Part shown: positions 9,671-22,704 of the stretch, one piece after another
Layout: the number at the start of each line of letters is the position of its first letter
Position numbering within the stretch: position 1 is the first letter of the stretch
DNA from: Gammaproteobacteria bacterium
GTDB taxonomy: Bacteria > Pseudomonadota > Gammaproteobacteria > Pseudomonadales > Pseudohongiellaceae
Length of the DNA stretch: 64,000 bases
Direction of reading: 5' to 3'
NCBI GenBank assembly: GCA_030654835.1
Contig: JAURWS010000030.1
Coordinates: 124,001 to 188,000, forward strand
Notes under the pieces: model-generated
The model's database searches: none
Seen by the model: the letters and a program-made list of their open reading frames with translations, nothing else
Told to the model about the DNA's origin: nothing
Position numbers and translations under genes: made by a program

Positions 9671-11581
9671 ATGGATTTTTCAAAAAAGTACGATGTGATT
9701 GTCGTTGGTGGCGGCCATGCCGGCACCGAAGCGGCTTTGGCAGCGGCCCGCATGGGTTCACGTACTCTTTTGATAACTCACAACATTGAGACGTTGGGGC
9801 AGATGTCGTGTAACCCAGCCATTGGCGGTATCGGCAAAACTCATCTGGTCAAGGAAATCGACGCTCTGGGTGGTGCAATGGCTCGTGCTACCGATCGCGG
9901 GGGCATTCAGTTTCGAGTCCTGAACAGTAGCAAGGGCCCGGCTGTGCGTGCCACGCGAGCACAGGCAGACAGAATTTTGTACAAAGCCGCTGTTAGAAGC
10001 ATTCTGGAAAATCAAGAAAATCTCGATATATTTCAACAGCCTGTAGAAGATCTCATTATCCACTCGGAAACTGTGGCTGGTGTCGTTACTCAGATGGGTT
10101 TGCGCTTTTTCGCACCAACCGTAGTGTTGACAGCGGGTACTTTCCTGGGCGGTAAAATACACATTGGCCTGGAAAGCAGCTCTGGAGGCAGGGCGGGCGA
10201 TCCACCCTCGATTGCTCTGGCACAAAGACTGAGAGAACTTCCCTTCAATGTCGGCAGGCTCAAGACGGGCACTCCACCACGAATCGACGCTCGGTCAGTA
10301 GATTTTTCAGTGATGACTCCGCAGGCGGGGGACACTCCAGTTCCCGTGATGTCCTACCTGGGTCGTGCAGAAGAACATCCACAACAGGTCAATTGCTATA
10401 TCACGTCTACCAACGAGCGTTGTCATGAAATCATTCGTGGCGGGCTCGACCGTTCTCCGATGTACACAGGGGTGATCGAGGGGCTTGGTCCTCGTTATTG
10501 CCCGTCCATCGAAGACAAAGTCATGCGCTTTGCCGATAAGACTTCACATCAGGTTTTCGTGGAGCCCGAAGGCCTCAGCACTCACGAACTCTACCCCAAT
10601 GGCATCTCCACCAGCCTGCCATTTGATGTGCAGCTTGCTTTGGTCAGACAGATCAAAGGGTTTGAAAATGCGCACATCACCCGACCCGGTTATGCCATCG
10701 AATACGACTATTTCGACCCGCGCGATCTGCACTATTCGCTCGAAACCAAGTTTATCAAGGGCCTCTTCTTCGCCGGTCAGATCAACGGTACTACAGGATA
10801 CGAAGAAGCAGCCGCTCAAGGGTTGCTGGCGGGGCTCAATGCCTCGTTGTACGCACAAGGCAAAGAGAGCTGGTGCCCTCGTCGTGATGAGGCCTATATC
10901 GGCGTTTTGGTAGATGATCTGATCACCCTCGGGACAACTGAGCCGTATCGAATGTTTACCAGTCGTGCCGAGTACCGCCTGCTGTTGCGCGAAGACAATG
11001 CGGATCTGCGACTTACCCCGAAGGGCAGGGAGTTGGGCCTTGTCGATGATGAACGCTGGGAGCATTTCAGCATCAAGAAAGAGGCCATTGGCAAAGAACT
11101 GTCACGCCTGAAAACCTCGTGGATTCAACCAACATCCACCAAGGCTGAAGAAATCAACAAGCTGCTTGAGAAGCCAATGGTCCGCGAATACAGTCTCGCA
11201 GACCTGCTTGCCCGGCCGGAAGTCACTTATGAGACTCTCGCGCAAGCAATCTCCGAGGTGTCCGCAGACTTGCCAGCATCTCCTGAGCTGGCGAGGCAGA
11301 TCACCGAACAGGTTGAGATTCAGCTGAAGTATCAGGGGTACATTGATCGTCAGGAAGAAGACATCAAGAAACTGAAGCGCCAGGAAGATACGCCTTTGCC
11401 AGAGGATTTTGACTACCAGCAGATGCAGGGTCTCTCCAACGAATTGAAGCAAAAGCTGCAGAAAGTTCGTCCGGAAAACATCTCCAGAGCGACCAGAATT
11501 CCAGGCATGACCCCGGCTGCCATCTCTCTGTTGCTGATATATCTGAAAAAATACCAGGCAGTCCGCGCTAAGTCGGCCTGA
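9671..11581 (+). CDS. mnmG: tRNA uridine-5-carboxymethylaminomethyl(34) synthesis enzyme MnmG
   Basis: MnmG (GidA) is the FAD-dependent partner of MnmE in wobble-uridine modification. The product begins [20 protein letters not shown] with the FAD-binding GGGHAG motif, then contains NPAIGGIGK, the conserved [21 protein letters not shown] and the helical C-terminal domain for MnmE contact. I use the ATG at 9671 (636 residues), because the upstream TTG at 9644 adds nine atypical residues. It ends 20 bases before rsmG, likely in one transcript with rsmG-parA-parB. Confidence 0.98.
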   Translation: MDFSKKYDVIVVGGGHAGTEAALAAARMGSRTLLITHNIETLGQMSCNPAIGGIGKTHLVKEIDALGGAMARATDRGGIQFRVLNSSKGPAVRATRAQADRILYKAAVRSILENQENLDIFQQPVEDLIIHSETVAGVVTQMGLRFFAPTVVLTAGTFLGGKIHIGLESSSGGRAGDPPSIALAQRLRELPFNVGRLKTGTPPRIDARSVDFSVMTPQAGDTPVPVMSYLGRAEEHPQQVNCYITSTNERCHEIIRGGLDRSPMYTGVIEGLGPRYCPSIEDKVMRFADKTSHQVFVEPEGLSTHELYPNGISTSLPFDVQLALVRQIKGFENAHITRPGYAIEYDYFDPRDLHYSLETKFIKGLFFAGQINGTTGYEEAAAQGLLAGLNASLYAQGKESWCPRRDEAYIGVLVDDLITLGTTEPYRMFTSRAEYRLLLREDNADLRLTPKGRELGLVDDERWEHFSIKKEAIGKELSRLKTSWIQPTSTKAEEINKLLEKPMVREYSLADLLARPEVTYETLAQAISEVSADLPASPELARQITEQVEIQLKYQGYIDRQEEDIKKLKRQEDTPLPEDFDYQQMQGLSNELKQKLQKVRPENISRATRIPGMTPAAISLLLIYLKKYQAVRAKSA

Positions 11582-11601
11582 TCAACGCGGATCGGTCTAA
11601 C

Positions 11602-12285
11602 ATGGCAAGCAAAGACATTGCAGAGAAGTTGCAGATTGGGCTGGATCAGCTCGAGCTGACACTAAATGAACAACAGAAAGCACTGTTGCTCGATTATCTT
11701 GACCTGCTGCTCAAGTGGAATAAAGCCTTCAACCTGTCAGGAGTGAAAGACTCCACGGAGATGCTGTCCAGACATCTGCTGGACAGCCTCACACTGGTGC
11801 CGTTCATCACAGGGCAACGCATTCTGGATGTCGGCACCGGACCCGGTCTGCCAGGCATCCCCCTTGCTATTTGTTTTCCAGAAAAGACCTTCGTTCTGCT
11901 GGATAGCAATGGCAAGAAAACGCGCTTTATTTTCCAGGCAAAGCTGCAGTTGGGGCTTGATAACGTCGATGTTCAGAATACGCGTATCGAGAAGTACTAC
12001 AGTCAGGAACCAGTCGACATTATCGTATGTCGTGCCTTTTCCTCGCTGGCTGACCTTGTCAATATGACTAGACATCTCACCGAGCGATCTGACGAGGCAA
12101 GTAGGGCAAGAGCTACCACGCCGACGAAGATCATCGCCATGAAGGGTCAGTATCCGACGGATGAGCTGGCCAAGTTGCCTGATGACTTCAAGCTTGTAAG
12201 TGCGAACAAAGTGGACGTTCCCGGAAGTGCGGGAGAGCGGCATATTATCGAAATGATGGCGTCGGAGTTACATCCAATTGGGTAG
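11602..12285 (+). CDS. rsmG: 16S rRNA (guanine(527)-N7)-methyltransferase RsmG
   Basis: RsmG (GidB) methylates N7 of G527 in 16S rRNA using S-adenosylmethionine. The 227-residue product has the family entry KWNKAFNLSGVKD, the SAM-binding loop ILDVGTGPGLPGIPLA near residue 74 and RAFSSLADLV further on. A stretch SDEASRARATTPTK near residue 155 looks like a small insertion relative to short homologues. It overlaps the predicted TTG start of parA by 8 bases. Confidence 0.97.
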   Translation: MASKDIAEKLQIGLDQLELTLNEQQKALLLDYLDLLLKWNKAFNLSGVKDSTEMLSRHLLDSLTLVPFITGQRILDVGTGPGLPGIPLAICFPEKTFVLLDSNGKKTRFIFQAKLQLGLDNVDVQNTRIEKYYSQEPVDIIVCRAFSSLADLVNMTRHLTERSDEASRARATTPTKIIAMKGQYPTDELAKLPDDFKLVSANKVDVPGSAGERHIIEMMASELHPIG

Positions 12286-13057
12286 AGTACTGGCAGTTGC
12301 TAATCAGAAAGGAGGGGTCGGCAAGACCACTACGTCGGTTAATCTGGCGGCGTCGTTGAGTGCAACCAAACGGCGGGTGCTGCTGATCGACCTCGATCCG
12401 CAGGGCAATGCCACTATGGGTAGCGGCATCAACAAATCCGACCTCGAGCTTTCCATCTACGAGGTGCTGATGAACGAAGCGAGCATCCCTGAGGCCGTAG
12501 TGGAAACCCCGGGTGGCTACGATCTCCTGCCGGCGAATGGGGATTTGACTGCCGCAGAGGTGGCGCTGCTACAGGCCGATAACAGGGAAACTCGTCTTCG
12601 CGAAATCATTGCGACGGTGAAGGAGCAATATGACTTCATCGTTATCGATTGCCCGCCCTCATTGAACATGTTGACGATCAACGCGCTGGTTGCAGCGGAG
12701 GGCGTCCTCATCCCGATGCAGTGCGAATACTACGCTCTGGAAGGATTGTCGGCGTTGGTGGAAACCATTCAAGCCATCAGCAGCACGCTCAATCCGCCGT
12801 TACAGATCGAGGGCATCCTGCGAACCATGTATGATCCGCGCAGCAGGCTGACAGTAGAGGTTTCCAATCAGCTCTACACGCACTTCGGTGACAAGGTCTA
12901 TCGTACCGTTGTGCCTCGCAATATCAGGCTGGCGGAGGCTCCGAGTTATGGTGTGCCGGTATTGCAGTATGACCGTCAGTCCAGGGGGGCAATCGCCTAT
13001 CTGGCATTGGCGGGTGAAATGATCAGACGAATTGAGCAGGCACAACAGATCGCTTGA
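12278..13057 (+). CDS. parA: Chromosome partitioning ATPase ParA (Soj)
   Basis: ParA is a deviant Walker-type ATPase that binds the nucleoid and moves ParB-parS complexes to segregate new origins. The 259-residue product begins GRVLAVANQKGGVGKTTTSVNLA, containing the deviant Walker A KGGVGKTT, then DLDPQGNAT and DCPPSLNMLT. The only start that keeps the family N-terminus is a TTG at 12278 inside the end of rsmG, so translation is probably coupled and rather weak. parB follows in the same operon. Confidence 0.96.
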   Translation: MGRVLAVANQKGGVGKTTTSVNLAASLSATKRRVLLIDLDPQGNATMGSGINKSDLELSIYEVLMNEASIPEAVVETPGGYDLLPANGDLTAAEVALLQADNRETRLREIIATVKEQYDFIVIDCPPSLNMLTINALVAAEGVLIPMQCEYYALEGLSALVETIQAISSTLNPPLQIEGILRTMYDPRSRLTVEVSNQLYTHFGDKVYRTVVPRNIRLAEAPSYGVPVLQYDRQSRGAIAYLALAGEMIRRIEQAQQIA

Positions 13058-13105
13058 TGTGGCAGGATTCCTGCGACAAAAAAATTGAAAAGAACGGAAT
13101 TTGAG

Positions 13106-14002
13106 ATGACGGCTAAAAAGAAACTGGGCAGAGGGTTGGATGCGCTGTTGGGCGGATCCACCAATAAATTGGCGAACAAGCCAGCCGCTGGCATGGAATC
13201 GAGCCCGATTCGTCAGGACAAAGACGGCGATCTCAGGAATATTCCGATAGATCTGATTCAGCGCGGCAAATATCAGCCTCGAACAGATATGCACGAAGAG
13301 GCCCTCCAGAACCTGGCCATTTCGATCAAGGCACAGGGCGTGATGCAACCGATCGTGGTTCGCCCCATTTCTGATACTCGCTATGAAATCATCGCGGGCG
13401 AAAGACGTTGGCGTGCAACGCAGATCGCCGGCCTCGACATGATCCCCGCGATTATCAAACCGGTCAGCGACGAATCCGCCATCGCCATGGCGCTGATCGA
13501 AAACATTCAGAGAGAAAATCTCAATCCCATCGAAGAGGCTGTTGCCCTCAAGCGTCTGCAGGATGAGTTCGACCTGACACAGCAGGAAGTTGCGGATGCA
13601 GTGGGGCGCTCTCGTGCAGCGGTCGCCAATCTGTTGCGTCTGATTGGTCTTACCCCGGATGTGCGACTGATGCTCGAACACGGTGATCTGGAGATGGGTC
13701 ATGCTCGCGCACTATTGACCTTGTCCGAGTCGCTGCAGAACGAAGCTGCCAAAACAGTCGTTGGCAAAGGTCTGTCCGTAAGGCAGACAGAAGCGTTGGC
13801 ACGACGACTTCAATCCGAAGAGGGCGCCGCGAAAAAACCTGGGTTTGTTAGAGATCCCGACATCAAGAGCCTCGAAGAGAGGCTCTCGGAAACGCTCGGG
13901 GCGCACGTCCAAATTCAGCACACCTCCAAAGGTGCGGGTAAATTGACATTAAAATACAACAGCCTGGATGAACTTGACGGCATATTGTCCCATATCAAAT
14001 GA
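13106..14002 (+). CDS. parB: Chromosome partitioning protein ParB (Spo0J)
   Basis: ParB is a CTP-dependent DNA clamp that loads at parS and spreads. The product starts MTAKKKLGRGLDALLGG, then has the ParB/Srx domain (DLIQRGKYQPR, the CTP-binding GERRWRA, ENIQRENLNPIEEA), a helix-turn-helix (TQQEVADAVGRSRAAVANLLRL) and a C-terminal dimerisation domain. I use the ATG at 13106 (298 residues) over the TTG at 13085. The two parS sites in recF lie about 12 kb to the left. Confidence 0.97.
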   Translation: MTAKKKLGRGLDALLGGSTNKLANKPAAGMESSPIRQDKDGDLRNIPIDLIQRGKYQPRTDMHEEALQNLAISIKAQGVMQPIVVRPISDTRYEIIAGERRWRATQIAGLDMIPAIIKPVSDESAIAMALIENIQRENLNPIEEAVALKRLQDEFDLTQQEVADAVGRSRAAVANLLRLIGLTPDVRLMLEHGDLEMGHARALLTLSESLQNEAAKTVVGKGLSVRQTEALARRLQSEEGAAKKPGFVRDPDIKSLEERLSETLGAHVQIQHTSKGAGKLTLKYNSLDELDGILSHIK

Positions 14003-14015
14003 AGGTGCTTTACTG

Positions 14016-14044
14016 TTGATTAGGGTTCCCAATGTCCCTATAAT
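14016..14044 (+). promoter_or_regulatory. Predicted sigma70 promoter of the atp operon
   Basis: TTGATT (14016-14021), a 17-base spacer and a perfect TATAAT (14039-14044) form a strong consensus promoter just after parB. The expected start near 14051 leaves only about six bases before the atpI ATG at 14057. AtpI may therefore be made from a near-leaderless message or from the GTG at 14093. Confidence 0.75.
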
Positions 14045-14056
14045 GCGCTGCCTTGC

Positions 14057-14479
14057 ATGGTATTGGATGCTGTTGGAAAAAATAAAAGCACCGTGTCAAC
14101 CATAAAAGCTCCTCCTATCCGAAAGATAATTGCCAGTCAGTTCGCTACTGCGGTGCTAATTGCAGTGGTCGGCTACGCGGTACAGGGTTGGGTAGTGGCT
14201 TATTCTTTGCTGTCTGGCGGTTTGATATGCGCCATACCAAATGCGTACTTTTCAGTAAAAGCGTTTCGGTATAGAGGTGCGAGAGCAGCAAAGAAAATCG
14301 TCAGAGCATTTTACGTCGGCGAAGGGATCAAGATTTTATTGACCTGTGCCGGTTTCGCTTTGGCCTTTGTATTCGTAGAACCTTTGAGCACGCCAGCACT
14401 GTTTTCAGGGTTCATAATTGTGTATTTAACAGGCTTGACGGCGTTGATCATGACGCATACGGACAAGCACGGAATTTAA
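14057..14479 (+). CDS. atpI: ATP synthase accessory protein AtpI
   Basis: AtpI is a small membrane protein that helps assemble the c-ring and may help magnesium supply; it is not part of the finished enzyme. The 140-residue product has four hydrophobic segments, with LLSGGLICAIPNAYFSVKAFRYRGARAAKKIVRAFYVGEG in two overlapping blocks being the recognisable core (positions about 14205-14325). It heads the operon. The ATG at 14057 is unusually close to the predicted transcription start; an in-frame GTG at 14093 is an alternative. Confidence 0.9.
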   Translation: MVLDAVGKNKSTVSTIKAPPIRKIIASQFATAVLIAVVGYAVQGWVVAYSLLSGGLICAIPNAYFSVKAFRYRGARAAKKIVRAFYVGEGIKILLTCAGFALAFVFVEPLSTPALFSGFIIVYLTGLTALIMTHTDKHGI

Positions 14480-14512
14480 GTTCCCAAAATTTACTTTTAT
14501 AAAGTTTAATTC

Positions 14513-15361
14513 ATGGCAAATTCACACGAAGTAGTAGAAACGACGCAAACCGCATCGGAATACGTTCAGCACCATCTCGGGTTTTTGACGTACGGCAAAC
14601 ATGCTGACGGCACTTGGGGCTTTGCGCATTCCGTTGAAGAAGCAAGAGAAATGGGCTTCTGGGCGATCAACGTCGACTCCATGATGATCTCCCTGCTGCT
14701 GGGGTTATTGTTCCTCGGCCTGTTCCGCTTCAGCATTTCCAAAGCGACCTCCGGCAAACCGGGCGGCCTGCAGAATTTCCTCGAAATCATCGTCGAGATG
14801 GTGCAGACCAACGTCAAGAATACCTTCTTCGGCAAGAATGATCTGGTTGGCCCGCTGGCCCTGACCATATTCTGCTGGATCTTCCTGATGAACGCGATGG
14901 ACCTGATCCCCGTGGACATCATCCCCATGTTTGCACAGTGGGTTTCTGGCAATCCTCACCTCTACTTCAAAGCTGTGCCAACCACCGACCTCAACATCAC
15001 CGCCGGTTTCGCAATCGGTGTGTTCATCCTGATTATTTACTACAGCATCAAAGTCAAAGGCCTGGGCGGATTCCTCGGTGAGTTTGCATTCCACCCGTTC
15101 GGCAAGTGGGCTCTTCCTCTGAACCTGCTGCTGGAACTGCCTGGCTTCTTCGCGAAATTTGTATCACTGGCATTGCGACTCTACGGTAACTTCTTCGCCG
15201 GCGAGGTGATCTTCCTTGTGATCGGCCTTGTGGGTTACTGGCAGTTGCCAATGCATTTTGGCTGGTCGGTATTCCACATTCTGGTGGTCACACTGCAGGC
15301 CTATCTGTTCATGATGCTCACCATCGTGTACATGAACCAGGCTCACCAAACGACTCACTGA
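14513..15361 (+). CDS. atpB: F0F1 ATP synthase subunit a
   Basis: Subunit a forms the two proton half-channels that drive c-ring rotation in the inner membrane. The 282-residue product has several membrane segments, the conserved FVSLALRLYGNFFAGE with the essential arginine, and a C-terminal segment LQAYLFMMLTIVYM. It lies 33 bases after atpI and before atpE. Length is normal for gammaproteobacteria. Confidence 0.98.
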   Translation: MANSHEVVETTQTASEYVQHHLGFLTYGKHADGTWGFAHSVEEAREMGFWAINVDSMMISLLLGLLFLGLFRFSISKATSGKPGGLQNFLEIIVEMVQTNVKNTFFGKNDLVGPLALTIFCWIFLMNAMDLIPVDIIPMFAQWVSGNPHLYFKAVPTTDLNITAGFAIGVFILIIYYSIKVKGLGGFLGEFAFHPFGKWALPLNLLLELPGFFAKFVSLALRLYGNFFAGEVIFLVIGLVGYWQLPMHFGWSVFHILVVTLQAYLFMMLTIVYMNQAHQTTH

Positions 15362-15411
15362 TAAACCCATTAATCAATAACTTTAAATTTTAGTAAACCT
15401 TGGAGATAAAA

Positions 15412-15654
15412 ATGGAAACTATACAAGCCTTTTCTTTGCTCGCAGCCGCAATCATTTTCGGCATCTGTGGTGCTGGAACCGCGATCGGTTTCGGAAACCT
15501 CGGCGGCAAGCTGATTGAGAGCTCTGCTCGTCAACCAGAACTGACACCGAAACTGCAGACCCAGTTCTTCCTGGTAGCAGCATTCGTGGACGTAATCTCC
15601 ATCATCGGCGTGGGTATGGCGTTCCTGTTCATTTTCGCAAATCCCTTCATCTAA
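15412..15654 (+). CDS. atpE: F0F1 ATP synthase subunit c
   Basis: Subunit c is the hairpin proteolipid that forms the rotor ring. The 80-residue product has two membrane helices joined by the polar loop SARQPELTPKL. The second helix (FFLVAAFVDVISIIGVGMAF) carries an acidic Asp in FVDVIS as the proton-binding residue. The ATG at 15412 has a well-placed GGAG. The Asp rather than Glu, and no alkaliphile-type motif, suggest a proton-driven enzyme. Confidence 0.98.
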   Translation: METIQAFSLLAAAIIFGICGAGTAIGFGNLGGKLIESSARQPELTPKLQTQFFLVAAFVDVISIIGVGMAFLFIFANPFI

Positions 15655-15728
15655 TCGATAGAACGGATAGTCAGGCAGTTAACGGTTAGAACGATGTTAA
15701 CTACAAACGTTTATTTTGGGGTACTTGC

Positions 15729-16199
15729 ATGAATCTCAACGCAACCATAATCGGGCAACTTATTGCGTTCGCAGTATTTGTCATGTTCTGCATGAAATAT
15801 GTCTGGCCTCCCATTACCGCGATTCTTGAAGAAAGACAGAAGAAAATTGCAGAAGGGCTTGAAGCAGCTGAGCGAGCCCAGCGCGATTTGAATCTTGCAC
15901 AGAATAAAGCGGCTGATGAGTTGCGCGCAGCGAAGCAGCAGGGCGCTGAACTGATTGAGCAAGCGAACAAGCGCGCCAATCAGATCATTGATGAAGCGAA
16001 AGACAAAGCTCGACTAGAAGGGCAGCGTCTGATTACAGCCGCACAAGCCGAAATCGAAATGGAAACGCAAAGAGCCAGAGAAGCGCTGCGTGCACAAGTT
16101 GCTGCGATTGCAGTGGCTGGCGCAGAGAAGATTCTGGGGCACGCAATCGATCAGGCCGCCAACGAAGAGCTGATGAATAAGCTCGCAGCAGAGCTATAG
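15729..16199 (+). CDS. atpF: F0F1 ATP synthase subunit b
   Basis: Subunit b is the peripheral stalk linking F0 to F1. The 156-residue product has one N-terminal membrane helix (about residues 6-26) and then a long charged coiled coil starting [17 protein letters not shown], as expected. It begins 74 bases after atpE and is 10 bases from atpH. Length equals that of E. coli AtpF. Confidence 0.98.
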   Translation: MNLNATIIGQLIAFAVFVMFCMKYVWPPITAILEERQKKIAEGLEAAERAQRDLNLAQNKAADELRAAKQQGAELIEQANKRANQIIDEAKDKARLEGQRLITAAQAEIEMETQRAREALRAQVAAIAVAGAEKILGHAIDQAANEELMNKLAAEL

Positions 16200-16209
16200 G
16201 CGATAAGCA

Positions 16210-16746
16210 ATGGCAGAGTCAATTACACTAGCCCGACCCTACGCGAAGGCTTCTTTTGAAGTCGCGCTCGCGGCTGGCGAGCTGAACGTCTGGTCTCAGG
16301 CGCTCAAGTTGCTGGCAGACGTCGCTGCGAACGAAACGGTTCGCAGAACCATGCTGTCGCCAGCACTGACAGCAACGGAACAAGCCAGCATCCTGATAGA
16401 ACTGTGTGGCGACGAACTTTTGCCCAAGGCCAGAAACCTGGTTCGATTGTTGGCAGAGAACAAGCGTCTGCTGCTTCTGCCAGAGATCTCCCAGCTGTTC
16501 GATGCATTGAAAGCGAATCAGGAAATGACTGTTGATGTAGAGTTGTCGACAGCGTTTGAACTGAACAAAGAAGTTGTGAACAAAATTACCCAGGCACTCC
16601 AGACTCGCTTGAACAGAGCAATCAATCTGCAGACTCGAGTTGATCAATATCTGATTGGTGGCGCTGTTATCAGAGCAGGCGACACCGTGATTGATAGTTC
16701 TGTCCGGGGAAAATTGACCAAATTAGCCGAAGCAATGAATTCCTAG
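16210..16746 (+). CDS. atpH: F0F1 ATP synthase subunit delta
   Basis: Subunit delta caps F1 and joins it to the b stalk. The 178-residue product begins [17 protein letters not shown] and ends with the family signature [24 protein letters not shown] in two overlapping parts (about residues 145-170). Length and order (b-delta-alpha) are normal. Confidence 0.97.
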   Translation: MAESITLARPYAKASFEVALAAGELNVWSQALKLLADVAANETVRRTMLSPALTATEQASILIELCGDELLPKARNLVRLLAENKRLLLLPEISQLFDALKANQEMTVDVELSTAFELNKEVVNKITQALQTRLNRAINLQTRVDQYLIGGAVIRAGDTVIDSSVRGKLTKLAEAMNS

Positions 16747-16771
16747 AAAATCTGGGAATGAGGGAAAAAGC

Positions 16772-18316
<1,545 letters not shown>

Positions 18317-18336
18317 CTGATAAAGAACGGTGAGAT

Positions 18337-19197
18337 ATGGCTGTCGGCAAAGAGATTAGAACCAAGATCTCCAGCATCAAGAACACGGCGAAGATTACCA
18401 GTGCGATGGAGATGGTTGCGGCCAGCAAGATGCGCAGGGCCCAGAACCGCATGTCGCTTGGCAAGCCCTATGCGTTGCGCATGAGGGAAGTGATTGGGCA
18501 TGTGGCTAACGCGACGCCCGAGTACCACCATGTTTATTTCAGCAACAGAGCAGTCAAGCGTGTTGGCTACATCGTCGTATCCTCAGATCGTGGCTTGTGC
18601 GGCGGTCTGAACGTCAACTCCTTCAAGGCAACGATGAAGGCGATGATGGGATGGAAAGAACAGAATGTCGGTATCGACATCGGTGTGATCGGAGCCAAGG
18701 CGGCGTCCTTCTTCAACAACTATGGTGGCAATGTGGTTGCCTCCGTACGTGGTATCGGTGATGCACCGAAAGTGGAAGACGTGATTGGCGCCGTGAAGGT
18801 GATGCTGGACAAGTTTGCAGTCGGTGAAATCGATCGTCTGTATATCGTCAGCAACTCTTTCGTGAACACCATGACTCAGACGCCAGTGGTCGCGCAGTTG
18901 CTGCCACTGGAAGCGTCCGACAATAAGGCGTTCAAGCACCACTGGGACTACATCTACGAGCCGGAGGCCCAGCAGCTTCTCGACTCTCTCCTGGTCCGTT
19001 ACATCGAATCACAGGTGTATCAGGCTGTTGTGGAGAACATCGCCTGCGAGCAGGCGGCCAGGATGATGGCGATGAAAAATGCCACGGAGAACGCCGGTGA
19101 CCTGATCAAAGACCTGGGCTTGATTTACAACAAAGCCAGACAGGCATCGATCACGCAGGAACTGTCCGAGATCGTCAGTGGCGCGGCCGCAGTCTGA
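18337..19197 (+). CDS. atpG: F0F1 ATP synthase subunit gamma
   Basis: Gamma is the central rotor shaft of F1. The 286-residue product starts [20 protein letters not shown], contains [11 protein letters not shown], and ends with [15 protein letters not shown] and the C-terminal helix, which are the family signature regions. It follows atpA after 20 bases, with atpD 90 bases downstream. Confidence 0.98.
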   Translation: MAVGKEIRTKISSIKNTAKITSAMEMVAASKMRRAQNRMSLGKPYALRMREVIGHVANATPEYHHVYFSNRAVKRVGYIVVSSDRGLCGGLNVNSFKATMKAMMGWKEQNVGIDIGVIGAKAASFFNNYGGNVVASVRGIGDAPKVEDVIGAVKVMLDKFAVGEIDRLYIVSNSFVNTMTQTPVVAQLLPLEASDNKAFKHHWDYIYEPEAQQLLDSLLVRYIESQVYQAVVENIACEQAARMMAMKNATENAGDLIKDLGLIYNKARQASITQELSEIVSGAAAV

Positions 19198-19275
19198 CAA
19201 GACAGCAGGTCGGCGCCGCAAGGCGCAAAGATTGGCAAACAGGCATTCAGAAAGAATCCGGAATTTAGTAATTAA

Positions 19276-20685
<1,410 letters not shown>

Positions 20686-20713
20686 GAAGAACCGGTAAAC
20701 AGAGAGCTACGCC

Positions 20714-21127
20714 ATGGCTATGACAATGCATTGTGACATCGTAAGCGCAGAGGAAAAGATATTTGCCGGACTGGTAGAACTGGTCGTGGCAACTGGAACC
20801 CTCGGTGACCTCGGTGTTACCCCCGGCCACGCGCCACTGCTGACGGCCCTGATTCCAGGCCCAGTCAGACTAGTGATGCAGGATGGGTCAGAGCAAGTGT
20901 TCTACGTATCAGGCGGATTCCTCGAAGTGCAGAGCGGCGTCGTTAGCATTCTGGCCGACACCGCGCTGCGCGCCGATGACGTGAATGAAGCGGCTGCCCT
21001 GCAGGCGATTCAGGATGCCAACGACGCAATTGCCAACAAGGACGCCGAGTTCGAGTACTCACGTGCCGCAGCCCAGCTGGCCGAGGCCGTCGCTCAGCTG
21101 CGAGCACTGAAGCAACTGAGAAAATAG
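20714..21127 (+). CDS. atpC: F0F1 ATP synthase subunit epsilon
   Basis: Epsilon sits at the foot of the rotor and inhibits ATP hydrolysis. The 137-residue product has the beta-sandwich domain with [16 protein letters not shown] and [16 protein letters not shown], then a C-terminal two-helix hairpin. It is the last gene of the operon and is followed 26 bases later by a strong intrinsic terminator. Confidence 0.97.
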   Translation: MAMTMHCDIVSAEEKIFAGLVELVVATGTLGDLGVTPGHAPLLTALIPGPVRLVMQDGSEQVFYVSGGFLEVQSGVVSILADTALRADDVNEAAALQAIQDANDAIANKDAEFEYSRAAAQLAEAVAQLRALKQLRK

Positions 21128-21153
21128 CTTTTACATTCGTGGTAAAAACTATT

Positions 21154-21184
21154 AAAAAGGGTGGCATCAGCCACCCTTTTTTTT
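21154..21184 (+). terminator. Rho-independent terminator of the atp operon
   Basis: AAAAGGGTGGC pairs with GCCACCCTTTT across a four-base loop ATCA, and the stem runs into a tract of eight T residues. It lies 26 bases after atpC and clearly ends the operon before glmU. Confidence 0.93.
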
Positions 21185-21275
21185 GCGCTGGAAATAGCGC
21201 CACACCTACTCTCAACACACTGGCGACTACTTCAGCCCCCGTAACCGATCATTGTCCTTCCAGCAGTCAATTACT

Positions 21276-22655
21276 ATGAATTCACATACACACACCACGC
21301 TTGAAGTCGTTATCCTCGCGGCCGGTAAGGGCACGCGCATGTTTTCCGACAAGCCCAAAGTTCTGCACCGAATTGCTGGCAAGGCAATGCTCCAGCACGT
21401 CGTCGAGAGTGCACACCGTCTGCAGGCGCGCCGCATTCACCTTGTTGTAGGGTTCGAAGGTCAGAAGATTCGCGATGCGCTGGCCGGGCAGGATTTGCAC
21501 TGGATCAATCAGGATCAACAATTAGGCACCGGTCACGCCGTTATGCAGGCACTGCCGGCCATTGATGACGAAAGCACGATACTGGTGCTCTATGGTGATG
21601 TTCCGCTGATCAGCACCGACACCCTGGCGAAACTGATCGCACGCACCGCCCATGGCGCGCTTGCTGTTCTGACTCTGATCAGCCCGGACCCGACCGGGCT
21701 TGGCCGCATCATCCGCGACGCCCACGGTCACCCGGTTGCCATCGTGGAGGAGAAGGACGCCAACGCCGAGCAGAAGCTGATCAAGGAAACCAACAGCGGG
21801 ATTCTGGCCGGCCCGGCGCGGCAGATGCGCGAGTGGATAAGTCAGCTGGAGACCGACAACGCGCAGGGCGAGTACTACCTGACCGATGTTATCGAAATGG
21901 CGGTAGTCGATGGCGCGCATGTCACGACGCTAACGGTTGAAGACCCCATGGAGGTGCAAGGCGTGAACAATCGCCTGCAGCTTGCGCAGCTTGAGCGACA
22001 TTACCAAGGGCTTCGTGCGCACGAACTGATGCTCAGCGGCGTGACACTCGCCGATCCCGCACGCTTCGATCTGCGCGGAGAATTGCACTGCGGCAAAGAT
22101 GTCGAGATCGATATCAACGTCATCATTGAAGGCAAGGTCACGCTTGGCAATCGCGTCGTCATCGGGCCTAACGTCTACATCAAGAACGCCAGCATTGGCG
22201 ACGACACGCACATCCTTGCGAACTCTCATGTCGATCATGTCGAGATTGCTGATAAGTGTACCGTTGGGCCCTACGCCCGTCTTCGCCCTGGCACCGTACT
22301 GAACACCGGTTCAAAAATCGGCAATTTTGTCGAAACCAAAAAAGCAAAAATCGGCGCTGGCTCCAAGGTGAATCACTTGAGCTATATTGGCGATGCCACG
22401 CTGGGCAAGAACGTCAACGTCGGCGCTGGCACGATCACCTGCAATTACGATGGCATCAACAAATTTGAAACGCACATCGATGACAACGTGTTCGTGGGCT
22501 CGAATACCGCGCTGGTCGCTCCAGTGACACTCGGCGAGAACGTCACCATCGGTGCGGGCTCGACCATCACCGGTGACGTACCCAACGGCAATCTCGCCGT
22601 CGCCAGAGGGCGTCAACGCAACATCGACAGCTGGAAACGCCCGGTTAAAAAATAA
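21276..22655 (+). CDS. glmU: Bifunctional UDP-N-acetylglucosamine pyrophosphorylase / glucosamine-1-phosphate N-acetyltransferase
   Basis: GlmU acetylates glucosamine-1-phosphate and then makes UDP-GlcNAc, the precursor of peptidoglycan and lipopolysaccharide. The N-terminal uridyltransferase has LAAGKGTRMFSDKPKVLH; the C-terminal half is a left-handed beta helix of hexapeptide repeats with the conserved GDATLGKNVNVGAGTITCNYDG in two blocks (about residues 375-395). The ATG at 21276 gives 459 residues, near the usual length. glmS follows, as in many gammaproteobacteria. Confidence 0.98.
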   Translation: MNSHTHTTLEVVILAAGKGTRMFSDKPKVLHRIAGKAMLQHVVESAHRLQARRIHLVVGFEGQKIRDALAGQDLHWINQDQQLGTGHAVMQALPAIDDESTILVLYGDVPLISTDTLAKLIARTAHGALAVLTLISPDPTGLGRIIRDAHGHPVAIVEEKDANAEQKLIKETNSGILAGPARQMREWISQLETDNAQGEYYLTDVIEMAVVDGAHVTTLTVEDPMEVQGVNNRLQLAQLERHYQGLRAHELMLSGVTLADPARFDLRGELHCGKDVEIDINVIIEGKVTLGNRVVIGPNVYIKNASIGDDTHILANSHVDHVEIADKCTVGPYARLRPGTVLNTGSKIGNFVETKKAKIGAGSKVNHLSYIGDATLGKNVNVGAGTITCNYDGINKFETHIDDNVFVGSNTALVAPVTLGENVTIGAGSTITGDVPNGNLAVARGRQRNIDSWKRPVKK

Positions 22656-22658
22656 CCC

Positions 22659-22683
22659 TGTGGGAGTCTGCCTGGCAGACGAT
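22659..22683 (+). repeat. REP-like palindrome, copy 1
   Basis: A TGTGGGAG head is followed by a hairpin GTCTGCC-T-GGCAGAC and the tail GAT. It lies between glmU and glmS. The stem differs from the other three copies but pairing is kept (GTCTGCC/GGCAGAC against GCCTGC/GCAGGC), which points to selection for the hairpin. It resembles Pseudomonas REP sequences (GTGGGAGC head). Confidence 0.7.
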
Positions 22684-22704
22684 GCATTAAAAAGGAGCAA
22701 GACA

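Noticed and set aside
10057-10065. TTATCCACT in mnmG, DnaA-box-like
   Set aside because: It has a mismatch, lies inside a conserved gene and has no partner boxes nearby.
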